A stretch of 64,000 nt of DNA from Diaphorobacter sp. HDW4A (GTDB lineage Bacteria; Pseudomonadota; Gammaproteobacteria; Burkholderiales; Burkholderiaceae_C). A program made the translations under genes and the position numbers. Position 1 is the first letter of the stretch. Each line of letters starts with the position of its first letter. The notes below the pieces were generated by a model. That model made no database searches, was not told the DNA's origin, and saw only the letters and a program-made list of their open reading frames with translations. Shown piece after piece: positions 1 through 7,964 of this stretch. The stretch covers positions 5,146,001-5,210,000 of the forward strand of contig NZ_CP049910.1 in NCBI RefSeq assembly GCF_011305995.1, written 5' to 3'.

Positions 1-147
1 CCAGGTGTTCTCCGCAATGCGGCGCGGCTCAAGCCGGTAGTCGAGCTTCTGCATGTCGGCCCGGTTGGCTGCGGAAGGCTGAATCGGCGTCTGCGCCCCG
101 GCATTCAATGCCATGCAGATCACGGCCAGTGTCGTGAGTCGTTTCAT
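1..147 (-). CDS. N-terminal fragment, probable quinoprotein relay system zinc metallohydrolase
   Basis: Only the first 49 codons lie in the window; the gene continues past base 1. The start codon at 147-145 overlaps the TGA of the upstream SoxYZ-like gene in an ATGA junction, so the two are translationally coupled. Residues 1-18 (MKRLTTLAVICMALNAGA) form a signal peptide, giving a periplasmic product. The visible mature part ends YRLEPRRIAENTW, which resembles the opening of metallo-beta-lactamase-fold hydrolases that accompany SoxYZ-like carriers in PQQ-dehydrogenase loci. The zinc-binding HxHxDH motif is outside the window, so the family call rests on this short stretch plus the neighbour. 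Confidence 0.5.
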   Translation of the reverse strand, partial: MKRLTTLAVICMALNAGAQTPIQPSAANRADMQKLDYRLEPRRIAENTW

Positions 148-953
148 GACTTTACCTCCGCATCAATACGGTTGCCGTTGTTGTCCTGCCCCTGTAGTCG
201 AAATGCCTGCGGCCCTTCGGGTGGCAGCTCGAACGAGATCAGCGGATTCTCCGACACCGGCTCATGCAGAGCGAGCCGCCACCAGAGCTCGCCACCGGCA
301 TCACGCAGCTCCAGCCGATCAATGTAGAACGCCGGAATCCCCGCCACCAGCCCCGTGTCCATCGGATGCATCACCCGCAGCCGCAGACGGCGGCTGCCAT
401 CGATCACATTGCCAAAAATCCGCGCCTGCACTTGATTGAGCGTCGCCCGCCACGAGCCATCGGCGCGCGATGCGCCCGGCACCGTGCAGCCGCCCCCGGC
501 CGCCTGCGCCATCACGCTGCCCACATGCCACTGACCATTCCGCGTCTGCACCATCGCCCGCACCGGAGAAGCCTGCTCCAGCCGGATGCGAAGCGACAGC
601 ATCGGCAGCGCGCGCATCGGCTCGAAATCCAGCACCTCGCGCACCGGATTGCGGTCCACCACCACCCAAATGCGCTTGATTCCGCCTCCCACCTCCGCGA
701 GCTTGCGCGCGTCGATCTGCACCGGAACGTTCATCGCGTCGTCGGCAAACGGCGGCGTGTGCACGATCACCTCGTCCGTGAAACGCACAGGCGCATCGCC
801 CAGATACTGCTTGCGCAGCGTCGGCCATTGCATGGAACCCAGCGGATCGCCGCCCGTGCGATCCTCCTGCCCGACGGCACCAAACGCACGGGTCGCGGTA
901 AGCAATCCCAGCAGCACAATTTTCCTGCGCTGCACCATGACCTTCACCATCAT
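144..953 (-). CDS. Quinoprotein dehydrogenase-associated fused SoxYZ-like carrier protein
   Basis: A 269-residue exported protein. The start at 953 is chosen because an AAAGGGA ribosome-binding site lies about 8 nt upstream and the product opens with a basic stretch and hydrophobic core (MMVKVMVQRRKIVLLGLL); upstream in-frame codons give an unlikely extension. The N-terminal half is SoxY-like and ends in a GGGC motif with Cys near residue 156, the position where SoxY carries its covalently bound substrate. The C-terminal half is SoxZ-like, with an MHPMDTG stretch. Fused SoxYZ carriers of this kind occur beside PQQ-dependent alcohol dehydrogenases and a metallohydrolase rather than in sulfur oxidation. 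Overlap with the next gene indicates an operon running leftwards out of the window. Confidence 0.75.
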   Translation of the reverse strand: MMVKVMVQRRKIVLLGLLTATRAFGAVGQEDRTGGDPLGSMQWPTLRKQYLGDAPVRFTDEVIVHTPPFADDAMNVPVQIDARKLAEVGGGIKRIWVVVDRNPVREVLDFEPMRALPMLSLRIRLEQASPVRAMVQTRNGQWHVGSVMAQAAGGGCTVPGASRADGSWRATLNQVQARIFGNVIDGSRRLRLRVMHPMDTGLVAGIPAFYIDRLELRDAGGELWWRLALHEPVSENPLISFELPPEGPQAFRLQGQDNNGNRIDAEVKS

Positions 954-1091
954 CACGATTGTCCCTTTCGCATTTTTCGTTGGCATCGCCAACGGGCTGC
1001 AAGACCAATGCCAGCCACGCTTTCTACAGGATTCAGGCAGGGCTGTCCCAGCCTGGAACAGTTCGCAAAAAAAGGAACCGGTAAAACCTTC

Positions 1092-1122
1092 TTGACTCTG
1101 ACATGGTGTCAAGGTACATCAT
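1092..1122 (+). promoter_or_regulatory. CueR-type promoter/operator of copZ-cueR
   Basis: A -35 TTGACT at 1092-1097 is separated by a long 19-bp spacer from a weak -10 (CATCAT, 1117-1122). The spacer holds the dyad TGACA-TGG-TGTCA followed by AGGT. Long 19-bp spacers with a dyad between -35 and -10 are the hallmark of promoters twisted open by MerR-family activators, and the TTGACT...AAGGT layout matches copper promoters of the CueR class. It lies 36 bp before copZ. Confidence 0.7.
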
Positions 1123-1157
1123 CAACATATCAGCCATCACCGAAGGAGAAAACCAGC

Positions 1158-1355
1158 ATGAAGTACACATTCCAAGTCCAAGGCATGACCTGCGGCCACT
1201 GCGAGCGTGCCGTGGTGCATGCCGTGCGCGAAGTCGATGCCGACGCCATCATCCAGGTCGATCTGCCCACCGGCCAGGTCGTAGTGGAAAGCGATAAGTC
1301 GCGCGACGCCGTGGCCAACGCCATCAAGGAAGAAGGCTACACCGTCGCCGCATGA
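1158..1355 (+). CDS. copZ: Copper chaperone (heavy-metal-associated domain)
   Basis: A 65-residue cytosolic HMA-domain protein with the metal-binding loop M10-T-C12-G-H-C15, which binds Cu(I) for transfer to a P-type ATPase or to the regulator. The size equals that of stand-alone CopZ proteins. The start has a strong GAAGGAGAA ribosome-binding site at 1142-1150. Its stop overlaps the start of cueR (ATGATGA), so both genes are co-transcribed from the copper promoter at 1092-1122. No copA ATPase is present in the window; the partner pump must be encoded elsewhere. A longer in-frame reading upstream is rejected because the HMA fold begins at this methionine. Confidence 0.9.
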   Translation: MKYTFQVQGMTCGHCERAVVHAVREVDADAIIQVDLPTGQVVVESDKSRDAVANAIKEEGYTVAA

Positions 1356-1810
1356 TGACCACCAAACACGCCATCGCGCCCCAACCGGTCCACTGGCCGG
1401 TGGCGATCGGCGTGGCTGCCGAGCGTGCCGGTGTCTCGGCACGCATGGTGCGCCACTATGAATCGCTCGGCCTGCTGCCCGAAGTGGCCCGCACCGACAG
1501 TGGCTACCGCCAGTACGGCGAGGCCGATGTCCACACCCTGCGCTTCATCCGCCGCTCGCGCGACCTCGGCTTCTCGATGGAAGAAATCGCCACCCTGCTC
1601 AGCCTCTGGAAAGACAAGGAACGCGCGAGCGCCCAGGTCAAGAAGGTCGCCCAAACCCACATCGAAAACCTCGAAGAACGCATCGCCGCCATGCAGGCGA
1701 TAAAGCGCAGCCTGCAGTCACTGGTCCATTGCTGCCACGGCGACGACCGCCCGGACTGCCCGATTCTCGATGATCTGGCGAGTGTGTCGGAAACAGCGCA
1801 TCCGCATTGA
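1352..1810 (+). CDS. cueR: Cu(I)-responsive MerR-family transcriptional regulator
   Basis: A 152-residue MerR-family activator. An N-terminal winged helix-turn-helix (about residues 17-85, with RMVRHYESLGLLP and the GYRQY wing) is followed by a dimerisation helix. The C-terminal loop has C128 and C136 separated by seven residues, the spacing that gives CueR-type linear Cu(I) coordination. It overlaps copZ by four bases, so the regulator sits inside the operon it should activate and is presumably autoregulated through the promoter at 1092-1122. About 15 extra residues precede the DNA-binding domain; a later start is possible but would break coupling to copZ. Confidence 0.88.
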   Translation: MMTTKHAIAPQPVHWPVAIGVAAERAGVSARMVRHYESLGLLPEVARTDSGYRQYGEADVHTLRFIRRSRDLGFSMEEIATLLSLWKDKERASAQVKKVAQTHIENLEERIAAMQAIKRSLQSLVHCCHGDDRPDCPILDDLASVSETAHPH

Positions 1811-1843
1811 CTCAACAGCCTCCTACGGCCCCGACCTCTCCCA

Positions 1844-2779
1844 TCAACGCAGCGGCAACAAACTCCGCTCCACATCCCCCGTCACGCTGCGCAGCTGTTC
1901 GATGAAATAACGCGTCGCCGGGCCCAGCACACGGTCACGGCGGTGCATCAGGCCGATGTCGCGGTGCGCGTTCGGCGCGTGGATCGGGCGGGCGATCAGG
2001 CCCTGCAGGTTCAGCTCGGGCAACGCAAGGCGAGGCAGCAGGGCGACTCCCAGGCCGTGTCTGGCCATTGAGGCGGCCGTGATGATGTGTGTGACATCAC
2101 AGCGCGGCGTGACAGGCTCGGCCGATTCGTCGCTGCCCGCCTGCAATGCCCGATCGAACTGTTCGCGCGCGTTGGATCCTCGTGCCAGCAGCACCAGATC
2201 GTGCGCCAGCAGCTGTTCCCAGCGGATGCTGGAGAGCTTTTCAAGCGCATGTCCGTGCGGAAAGACGGCGTAATAGCCATCGGTCAACAGGGGCTCGAAG
2301 TGCAGATCGGGTGCGGCTTCGGAGAGCGGGCCAATGGCGCATTCCACCTGGTTGGTGCGCAGCATCTCGAGCAACTGGTCGGTATGCGCCTCAACAACAC
2401 GTGACTGCAGCGCCGGATGCACCGCGCGCAAGCGGGCCAGCGCGTGCGGCACCAGCCCGAAGGCGGCGGACGGCAGGGCCGCGACGATCACCTTGCCGCG
2501 CCGTGCGGCCGACAGATCGAGCGCGCTGCGATAGGCCTCCTCCACGTCGGCAAGCGGCCGCTGGATGCGCTGCAGGAACTCCTCCCCCGCCTCGGTCAGC
2601 GCCACGCTGCGGGTGGAGCGCTCCAGCAGCTTGAGGCCCAGCGTGTCCTCCAGATCCTGGATCAGCGCCGAGAGCGAGGGTTGCGTCACGCCCAGCGCAC
2701 CCGCCGCGTGCGTGAACGAGCGGCTTTCCACCACCAGCAAAAACGCCTTCACCGCCCGGTATTTGATATTCATAGTCAT
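1844..2779 (-). CDS. LysR-family transcriptional regulator
   Basis: A 311-residue LysR-type regulator with an N-terminal winged HTH (about residues 3-62: AAGALGVTQPSLSALIQDLE, then LLERSTRSVALTEAG) and a periplasmic-binding-protein-like effector domain. The start at 2779 (MTMNIKYRAVKAF) is preferred over an in-frame upstream codon because family members begin within a few residues of the HTH; ATG at 2773 is an alternative. It is divergent from the Bug receptor and dehydrogenase at 2890-4858, with a palindrome between them, so it probably controls that pair. The inducer is not evident. Confidence 0.85.
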   Translation of the reverse strand: MTMNIKYRAVKAFLLVVESRSFTHAAGALGVTQPSLSALIQDLEDTLGLKLLERSTRSVALTEAGEEFLQRIQRPLADVEEAYRSALDLSAARRGKVIVAALPSAAFGLVPHALARLRAVHPALQSRVVEAHTDQLLEMLRTNQVECAIGPLSEAAPDLHFEPLLTDGYYAVFPHGHALEKLSSIRWEQLLAHDLVLLARGSNAREQFDRALQAGSDESAEPVTPRCDVTHIITAASMARHGLGVALLPRLALPELNLQGLIARPIHAPNAHRDIGLMHRRDRVLGPATRYFIEQLRSVTGDVERSLLPLR

Positions 2780-2795
2780 AGGCGATAAATCATAG

Positions 2796-2811
2796 ACAAA
2801 TAACGATTTGT
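2796..2811. promoter_or_regulatory. Palindrome in LysR/Bug divergent intergenic region
   Basis: ACAAAT-AACG-ATTTGT is a perfect inverted repeat with 6-bp arms in the 110-bp gap between the LysR start (2779) and the Bug receptor start (2890). Its position and AT-rich dyad fit an operator of the LysR protein. Assignment is inferred from position only. Confidence 0.45.
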
Positions 2812-2889
2812 GTTGATGAGTGGAAGCCGCTCCAATCGAATTCAAAAAAAGAACACCACCTTTCGACTCGAAAATTCTGGAGACTTCAC

Positions 2890-3876
2890 GTGAATACTCG
2901 CCGCTCATCCCTGCGCGCGCTGCTGGCTGCGCTTGCCTGCACCGCCACACTCGCCCCTGTCACTTCGGCTCTCGCCCAAAGCTACCCGAGCAAGCCGGTG
3001 CGCATGGTCGTTCCTTACCCGCCGGGAGGCGCGACGGACGTGATAGGCCGCATGATCGCCGACAAGCTCGGCACGAAATGGGGTCAAGCGGTGGTGGTGG
3101 ACAACCGCGCCGGCGCCGGAACGACTGTGGGCGCCGAAAACGTCGCCAAGTCCGCACCCGACGGCTACACGCTGTTCGAAACCACCGCCACGCACACCAT
3201 CAGCGCCAGCCTCTATCCCAAGCTGAACTACGACCCGATCAAGGACTTCACGCCGATCACGCTGACCGCCACGATTCCGCTGGTGTTGGTGACCACGCCC
3301 AAGATCCCCGCAAAGAATCTCGACGAGCTGCTCAAGTGGATCAAGGCCCAGCCCGGTGGTGCCAGCATGGGCTCGCCCGGCAACGGCAGCGTGCAGCACC
3401 TGACCGGCGAGCTTTTCAAGACCAAGGCCGGCGTTAACACCGTCCACGTGCCCTACAAGGGCGCGGCTCCGATGATCACCGACCTGCTCGGCGGTCAGGT
3501 GGACATGGCGTTCGCCACGCTCTCCGAGGTGACGAGCTACATCAAGGCGGGCAAACTGCACGCCATCGGCCTCGCGCACGACAAGCGCATGTCCGCCGTG
3601 CCCGACGTGTCCACGTTCACCGAGCAGGGCATGAAGGGCTTCGTCGGTGCGACCTGGTTCGGCACCTTTGCGCCAGCCAAGCTGCCAGTGGAGCTGCGCG
3701 ACCGCATCTACAAGGACATCCAGGCCATCGTCGCTACGCCCGAAATCACGAAGAAGCTCGAAGAAATGGGCGCGGAAGTGAACAACCTCGCGCCTCAGGA
3801 TTTCTCGAAGCTGATCGATGCGGAAGCCAAGCGCTGGGCCGAAGCGGTGAAAATCTCGGGTGCCAAGGTAGAGTGA
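2890..3876 (+). CDS. Bug/TctC-family tripartite tricarboxylate receptor
   Basis: A 328-residue periplasmic solute-binding protein. A signal peptide (about residues 1-30, ending ALAQ) precedes the Bug fold, with the typical opening SYPSKPVRMVVPYPPGGATD, the APDGYTL stretch and VPYKGAAPMITDLLGGQVD. These receptors bind carboxylates, amino acids or related acids for TctAB-type transporters or act as sensors; no tctA or tctB is nearby. Translation begins at GTG 2890. It is followed after 22 bp by a D-2-hydroxyacid dehydrogenase, so the ligand may be a hydroxy- or keto-acid. Divergent from a LysR gene. Confidence 0.9.
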   Translation: MNTRRSSLRALLAALACTATLAPVTSALAQSYPSKPVRMVVPYPPGGATDVIGRMIADKLGTKWGQAVVVDNRAGAGTTVGAENVAKSAPDGYTLFETTATHTISASLYPKLNYDPIKDFTPITLTATIPLVLVTTPKIPAKNLDELLKWIKAQPGGASMGSPGNGSVQHLTGELFKTKAGVNTVHVPYKGAAPMITDLLGGQVDMAFATLSEVTSYIKAGKLHAIGLAHDKRMSAVPDVSTFTEQGMKGFVGATWFGTFAPAKLPVELRDRIYKDIQAIVATPEITKKLEEMGAEVNNLAPQDFSKLIDAEAKRWAEAVKISGAKVE

Positions 3877-3898
3877 ATTTCAACGGAGTTTTGTCAGC

Positions 3899-4858
3899 GT
3901 GAGTCAGCAGTCAGTCACCACCCAGCCCCCCCTGCGTATCGCGCAGATGATTTCCATCGGCGAACTCGCCGACAGCCAACTGCGCGAGCAGCACAGTGCA
4001 GTGTCCCTCTGGGACAAGGATGCCGCCTTCATCGACGCCCATGCGGCCGAGGTCGAACTGCTCGTCACCACCGCCCGCATCGGCTGTAGCGCCGAAACCA
4101 TGGGGCGCTTTCCGCGCCTGCGCGGCATCTGCAGTTGGGGGGCAGGTTACGACACCATCGACGTGGCCGCAGCCCGCGCGCGCGGCATTCCGGTGAGCAA
4201 CACCCCCGGCGTGCTCGACGGCTGTGTGGCCGACATGGCCTGGGCGCTGCTGCTCGCCAGCGCCCGCCGCGTGGCCGAGGGTGACCAGTACGTGCGCGAC
4301 GGCAAATGGGTGCGCCTGGGCGAGTTTCCGCTCGGCCTGCGCGTGTCGGGCAAGCGCCTCGGTATCGTCGGCATGGGCCACATCGGTCAGGCGATCGCGC
4401 GGCGCGGCGTGGGCTTTGACATGGACGTGCGCTATACCGGGCGCTCGGCCAAGCCGGACCTGCCCCACACCTTCATGCCCGATCTCACCGAGTTGGCTGA
4501 CTGGGCGGACTTCCTCGTGCTCGCCTGCGTCGGCGGTGCGAGCACCTTCCACATCGTCAACGCCGAGGTGCTCAAGGCGCTCGGCCCGCAAGGCATCGTG
4601 GTGAACATCGCACGCGGCACAGTGATCGACCAGGCAGCGCTGATCGACGCACTGATCCACAGAACCATCGCCGGGGCGGGCCTTGACGTGCTTGAGGGCG
4701 AGCCCGGCGCACCCGAAGCCATGCGCCAGCTGCCCAACGTGGTCTTCACCCCGCACATGGCCAGCGCCACCACCGACACTCGCATCGACATGCAACGCTG
4801 CGTGGTGGCCAATGTGGAGCAGTTTCTGAGCACTGGCAGCATGCTCAACCCGATCTGA
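3899..4858 (+). CDS. D-2-hydroxyacid dehydrogenase (GhrA/hydroxypyruvate reductase-like)
   Basis: A 319-residue cytosolic NAD(P)-dependent dehydrogenase that interconverts 2-keto acids and D-2-hydroxy acids. The Rossmann domain carries the nucleotide loop GMGHIG. Family catalytic residues are visible: Arg in VNIARGTVID, Glu in LDVLEGEPG and His in FTPHMASAT. Length is normal. Translation starts at GTG 3899, 22 bp after the Bug gene, and ends just before a strong terminator at 4921-4954, so the two form an operon for uptake or sensing and reduction/oxidation of one acid. The exact substrate (glyoxylate, hydroxypyruvate or another) cannot be told from sequence. Confidence 0.88.
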   Translation: MSQQSVTTQPPLRIAQMISIGELADSQLREQHSAVSLWDKDAAFIDAHAAEVELLVTTARIGCSAETMGRFPRLRGICSWGAGYDTIDVAAARARGIPVSNTPGVLDGCVADMAWALLLASARRVAEGDQYVRDGKWVRLGEFPLGLRVSGKRLGIVGMGHIGQAIARRGVGFDMDVRYTGRSAKPDLPHTFMPDLTELADWADFLVLACVGGASTFHIVNAEVLKALGPQGIVVNIARGTVIDQAALIDALIHRTIAGAGLDVLEGEPGAPEAMRQLPNVVFTPHMASATTDTRIDMQRCVVANVEQFLSTGSMLNPI

Positions 4859-4920
4859 GCTGGGAACTGCTCATCATTTAAGCAGTGCGAAAAATTCTGC
4901 TTAAAAAGAAGGCACAACAA

Positions 4921-4954
4921 AAAAGGGAGCGTCGTGAGGCGCTCCCTTTTTTTT
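4921..4954. terminator. Bidirectional intrinsic terminator
   Basis: AAAAGGGAGCG (4921-4931) pairs with CGCTCCCTTTT (4940-4950), followed by more T. A-rich 5' and T-rich 3' flanks let it end both the dehydrogenase operon (+) and DUF3297 (-). Confidence 0.85.
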
Positions 4955-5004
4955 CGTCTGTATCCGTTCAATGAGCGGCCCAAAGGCTGCTCAAAAAACA
5001 GGCA

Positions 5005-5262
5005 TCACTGGGCTGCAGGCTTGATGAAAGCCTCGACCTTGCCCTTGAGGGTGATCAGCAGCGGGCGGCCCTTGCGGTCCAGGGTCTTGCCTGCGGGCAC
5101 CTTGATCCAGCCCTCGCTCACGCAGTACTCCTCGACATCGAAGCGCTCCTTGCCGTTGAAGGTGATGCCGATGTCTTGCTCGAAGAACTCCGGCTTGTGG
5201 TGCGGGCTGCGGGGGTCGATGGACAGGCGGTCGGGCAATGTGGGCTGTGCGGAATCGGTCAC
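5005..5262 (-). CDS. DUF3297 family protein
   Basis: An 85-residue small cytosolic protein of unknown function, with the conserved DUF3297 core: LPDRLSIDPRSPHH, GITFNGKERFDVEEYC, VSEGWIKVPAGKTLDRKG. The start is GTG at 5262 (VTDSAQPTLPD), which matches the usual 80-90 residue length; an in-frame ATG at 5373 would add 37 residues with no family match. No clear ribosome-binding site precedes the GTG. The gene stands alone, converging on the dehydrogenase operon with a shared terminator between. Its upstream side opens onto the DnaA-box-rich region. Confidence 0.8.
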   Translation of the reverse strand: MTDSAQPTLPDRLSIDPRSPHHKPEFFEQDIGITFNGKERFDVEEYCVSEGWIKVPAGKTLDRKGRPLLITLKGKVEAFIKPAAQ

Positions 5263-5490
5263 GGTGGGAATTCTGATGGTTCGAAAGCCGCCATTGTCCC
5301 GCAAACGCCCCACAAACCGCTGCGAGCGCCCGCCCTCTTCCCCTTCACGGCTCGCACAGGAACAGTTGTCCAAGGTACTTTTCTCACTGTGACAAAGCCA
5401 GTTTTAAAAGCTCAAACCGCTATTGTTTCAAGAGCTACAACAATAACATTCACAATATTTATATCGAGTTTTCGTAGTGAAAATAGGGAT

Positions 5491-5825
5491 TGTGGATAAC
5501 TTTGAGGACCGAACCAGAACAACCCAACACTTATTCACAGGTCCGGAAATTTCCCGGGATTTATCCCCATTCCGGATGCAGCGGCAGCCCGGTTGACTCC
5601 ACATGCTTGTTTTTTCAACAAGTCTTTGATCCAAAAAACAAAAGGTAGGTTATCCACAGGTTTCCCGACTTCCTATTACTACTAACATTCTTAAATAACA
5701 GCTTTAAAGAACAACCAAGGGAGAACTTGGGAAAGATGCCGCGCAGGAAATTGGGAGATTGGAAAAACGGAAGACTCCAAAGATCGGCCGTTATCCACGT
5801 TGCGCTGGAGATTTCCTGTGGATAA
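5491..5825. other. Replication-origin-like module A (DnaA boxes plus DnaA-trio/AT tract)
   Basis: The gene-free stretch 5263-5993 holds exact DnaA boxes (TTATCCACA or its complement) at 5491-5499, 5650-5658 and 5817-5825, with one-mismatch boxes at 5531, 5561 and 5791. After the 5650 box come 14 nt and then, from 5673, the run CTA-TTA-CTA-CTA-ACA and an AT-rich tract to about 5709. Box, short spacer, CTA/TTA trio and AT tract is the arrangement of the basal unwinding element of bacterial oriC, where DnaA loads on single-stranded DnaA-trios. Module B repeats it. No dnaA or other replication gene lies nearby. Function as an active origin is inference. Confidence 0.6.
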
Positions 5826-5856
5826 CAATGGATAAACTTGAATAACTTGCCCGGAA

Positions 5857-5889
5857 AACAAAAAAACCGCTTTGGCCAAGCCAAAGCGG
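5857..5889 (-). terminator. Intrinsic terminator of the SpmAB-like gene
   Basis: CCGCTTTGG (5867-5875) and CCAAAGCGG (5881-5889) form a perfect 9-bp stem. On the minus strand the stem is followed by a T tract (complement of 5857-5866), about 100 bp after the stop of the minus-strand gene at 5994. Confidence 0.8.
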
Positions 5890-5993
5890 CGGAGTTGTTC
5901 AACGGAAAGTGCCTCGACAAAAGCAATGCATGGAGCGAGGAACCACGTTACCCAGGTCCGGGAAACCCGTTTTCCGGCCCCCCAGCGTGAATT

Positions 5994-7247
5994 TCAGCGC
6001 AGCATGAGGTATCCGACCCCAATGGCCGCAATCAGGCCCACAGCATCCGCAAACAACGCGCAGGCGAGCGCATGACGGGCATGGCGCACGCCCACGCTGC
6101 CGAAGTACACGGCCAACACGTAGAACGTGGTTTCGGTCGAACCCTGAACGATCGCTGCCAACCTGCCCACAAAGCTGTCCACGCCATGGGTCTGCAGCAC
6201 GTCGATCATCAGACCACGCGCCCCTGCGCCCGAGAGCACCTTCATCAGCCCGACGGGCAAGGCCGGCAGAAATTCGGTGTCCATGCCGAGCGCGCTCACC
6301 AGCGCGCCAATGCCCGTCAGCAGCGCGTCCATGCAACCCGCCGCACGGAACACCCCGATGGCGACCAGAATCGCGATCAAATAGGGAATGATCTGCACCG
6401 CCACGCCAAAGCCCTCCTTGGCGCCGTCGATGAAGGCGTCATAGACGTTCACCCGCCGCCACGCACCGACCAGCAGGAACAGCATCACCACGCCGAGAAT
6501 CACGGCAGCGCCAACGGCACCGGCGATCTTCGCCGCCTGTTCGGCGGGCAATTGCGCAAGCGCCGTCACCGCAGTCGCCAGCAGACCGCCGACGACCAGC
6601 ACCGGCACCAGCAACCGTGCCTTCCAAATCGGCAGCCGCTGGCAGACCGCCACGGCAAGCACGCCTGCCAGCAGCGAGATGAAGGTGACGATCAGCGTCG
6701 GCAGAAAGATGTCGGCCGCGTTGAAGTTCGCGCCCAGCCCCTGCTTGAGCGCCACGCTCTGGCGGATTGCGATCACCGAGGTCGGGATCAGCGTGAGCCC
6801 GGCGGTGTTCATCACCACGAACATGATCTGCGCGTTGCTTGCGGTTTCGGGCTGTTCGGTATTGAGCGACTGCAGCTCGCGCATGGCCTTGAGGCCGAGC
6901 GGCGTGGCCGCGTTGTCCAGACCCAGCAGATTGGCCGAGATGTTCATTGTCATCGCGCCCTGCGCCGGATGACCGTTTGGCACGCCGGGAAAAAGCCGCG
7001 TGAGCACCGGGCTGGCGATACGGGCGAGCAGTTCGATCATTCCGGCCTTTTCGCCCACGCGCATGAGGCCGAGCCACAGGCACATGATGCCGGCGAGGCC
7101 CAGAGAAATCTCAAAGCCGGAGCGCGCGCCATCGAACATCGCATTGAGCAATGCCTGAAAGATCCCGTCGTCGCCGGTACACCACCGCCAGACGGCGGTG
7201 AAAAAAGCGGTTGTGAAAAACCCGATCCAGACCCAGTTGAGTGCCAT
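5994..7247 (-). CDS. Nucleoside-recognition (Gate) domain membrane protein, fused SpmA-SpmB type
   Basis: A 417-residue polytopic inner-membrane protein. The N-terminal half resembles spore maturation protein A (MNISANLLGLDNAATPLGL) and the C-terminal half SpmB (IPYLIAILVAIGVFRAAG, then VGLMKVLSGAGARG). Fused SpmAB proteins with nucleoside-recognition domains occur in many non-sporulating Gram-negatives; the transported or sensed compound is unknown. The start at 7247 (MALNWVWIGFF) is chosen because it begins the first membrane segment; a codon at 7277 adds ten charged residues. Divergent from the response regulator at 7314 with only 66 bp between them. Confidence 0.8.
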   Translation of the reverse strand: MALNWVWIGFFTTAFFTAVWRWCTGDDGIFQALLNAMFDGARSGFEISLGLAGIMCLWLGLMRVGEKAGMIELLARIASPVLTRLFPGVPNGHPAQGAMTMNISANLLGLDNAATPLGLKAMRELQSLNTEQPETASNAQIMFVVMNTAGLTLIPTSVIAIRQSVALKQGLGANFNAADIFLPTLIVTFISLLAGVLAVAVCQRLPIWKARLLVPVLVVGGLLATAVTALAQLPAEQAAKIAGAVGAAVILGVVMLFLLVGAWRRVNVYDAFIDGAKEGFGVAVQIIPYLIAILVAIGVFRAAGCMDALLTGIGALVSALGMDTEFLPALPVGLMKVLSGAGARGLMIDVLQTHGVDSFVGRLAAIVQGSTETTFYVLAVYFGSVGVRHARHALACALFADAVGLIAAIGVGYLMLR

Positions 7248-7313
7248 GCCGCGATGGTAGCGTTTCGGGGGATGCAACTGCCGATGGCTTCAAGTCGTGG
7301 CAGACTGCGCGCC

Positions 7314-7952
7314 ATGCCCGATTCCACGTTGCTTGTCGCCGATGATCATCCGCTGTTCCGCGCGGCGCTGATCCATGTGCTGCACGAACGCTTTGCGCAG
7401 TTTTCCATTCTCGAAGCTGCGAGTGCCCAGACGCTGGGCGCGGCGCTGGCCGAGCATCCTGAAATCGAGCTGGTGCTGCTGGATCTGGCCATGCCGGGCG
7501 CGCGTGGCTTTTCGTCGCTGCTGCATGTGCGCGGCGAATATCCACAGATTCCCGTCGTCGTGATCTCGTCCAATGAACATGCGCGCGTGATCCGGCGCGC
7601 GCAGCAGTTCGGCGCGGCCGGATTTATCCCCAAGTCGTCCTCGGCCGACGACATGGTGGCAGCGATCCAGAACGTGCTCGACGGTGACCTGTCCTTTCCG
7701 CACACCGATGCGGAGAGTTCGCCAGCCGACGCGGATCTAGCCGCCAAACTCGCGCAGCTCACGCCGCAGCAGTTCCGCGTGCTCATGTGCCTGGCCGACG
7801 GCCTGCTCAACAAGCAGATCGCGCACGAGCTGGGGCTTGCAGAGAACACCGTGAAGGTGCACGTCACCGCGATCCTGAAAAAGCTCGAGTGCTACAGCCG
7901 CACCCAGGCCGCCGTGCTGGTCAAGAGCCTCGAGCCCGAAAGCACCGTTTAA
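7314..7952 (+). CDS. NarL/LuxR-family response regulator
   Basis: A 212-residue two-component regulator. The N-terminal receiver (about 1-125) has the acidic pair ADDHP, phosphoacceptor D57 in LVLLDLAMPG and K107 in GFIPKS. The C-terminal LuxR-type HTH (about 145-205) includes LTPQQFRVLMCLADGLLNKQIAHELGLAENTVKVHV. No kinase is adjacent; the nearest is the hybrid kinase at 10404-13064, separated by three genes and next to dctA, which makes it the best candidate partner. Start ATG 7314 begins exactly at the receiver. The gene is divergent from the SpmAB-like gene. Confidence 0.88.
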   Translation: MPDSTLLVADDHPLFRAALIHVLHERFAQFSILEAASAQTLGAALAEHPEIELVLLDLAMPGARGFSSLLHVRGEYPQIPVVVISSNEHARVIRRAQQFGAAGFIPKSSSADDMVAAIQNVLDGDLSFPHTDAESSPADADLAAKLAQLTPQQFRVLMCLADGLLNKQIAHELGLAENTVKVHVTAILKKLECYSRTQAAVLVKSLEPESTV

Positions 7953-7964
7953 CGCGTCAGCTTT

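Noticed and set aside
264..1157. Long plus-strand open frame overlapping the SoxYZ-like gene and running into copZ
   Set aside because: The copZ domain begins at 1158 with its own ribosome-binding site; the upstream part is antisense to a good minus-strand gene and low-complexity in Arg/His.
6072..7313. Plus-strand open frame continuous with the response regulator
   Set aside because: It is antisense to the SpmAB-like gene, with His/Arg-rich sequence and no domain; the regulator starts at 7314.
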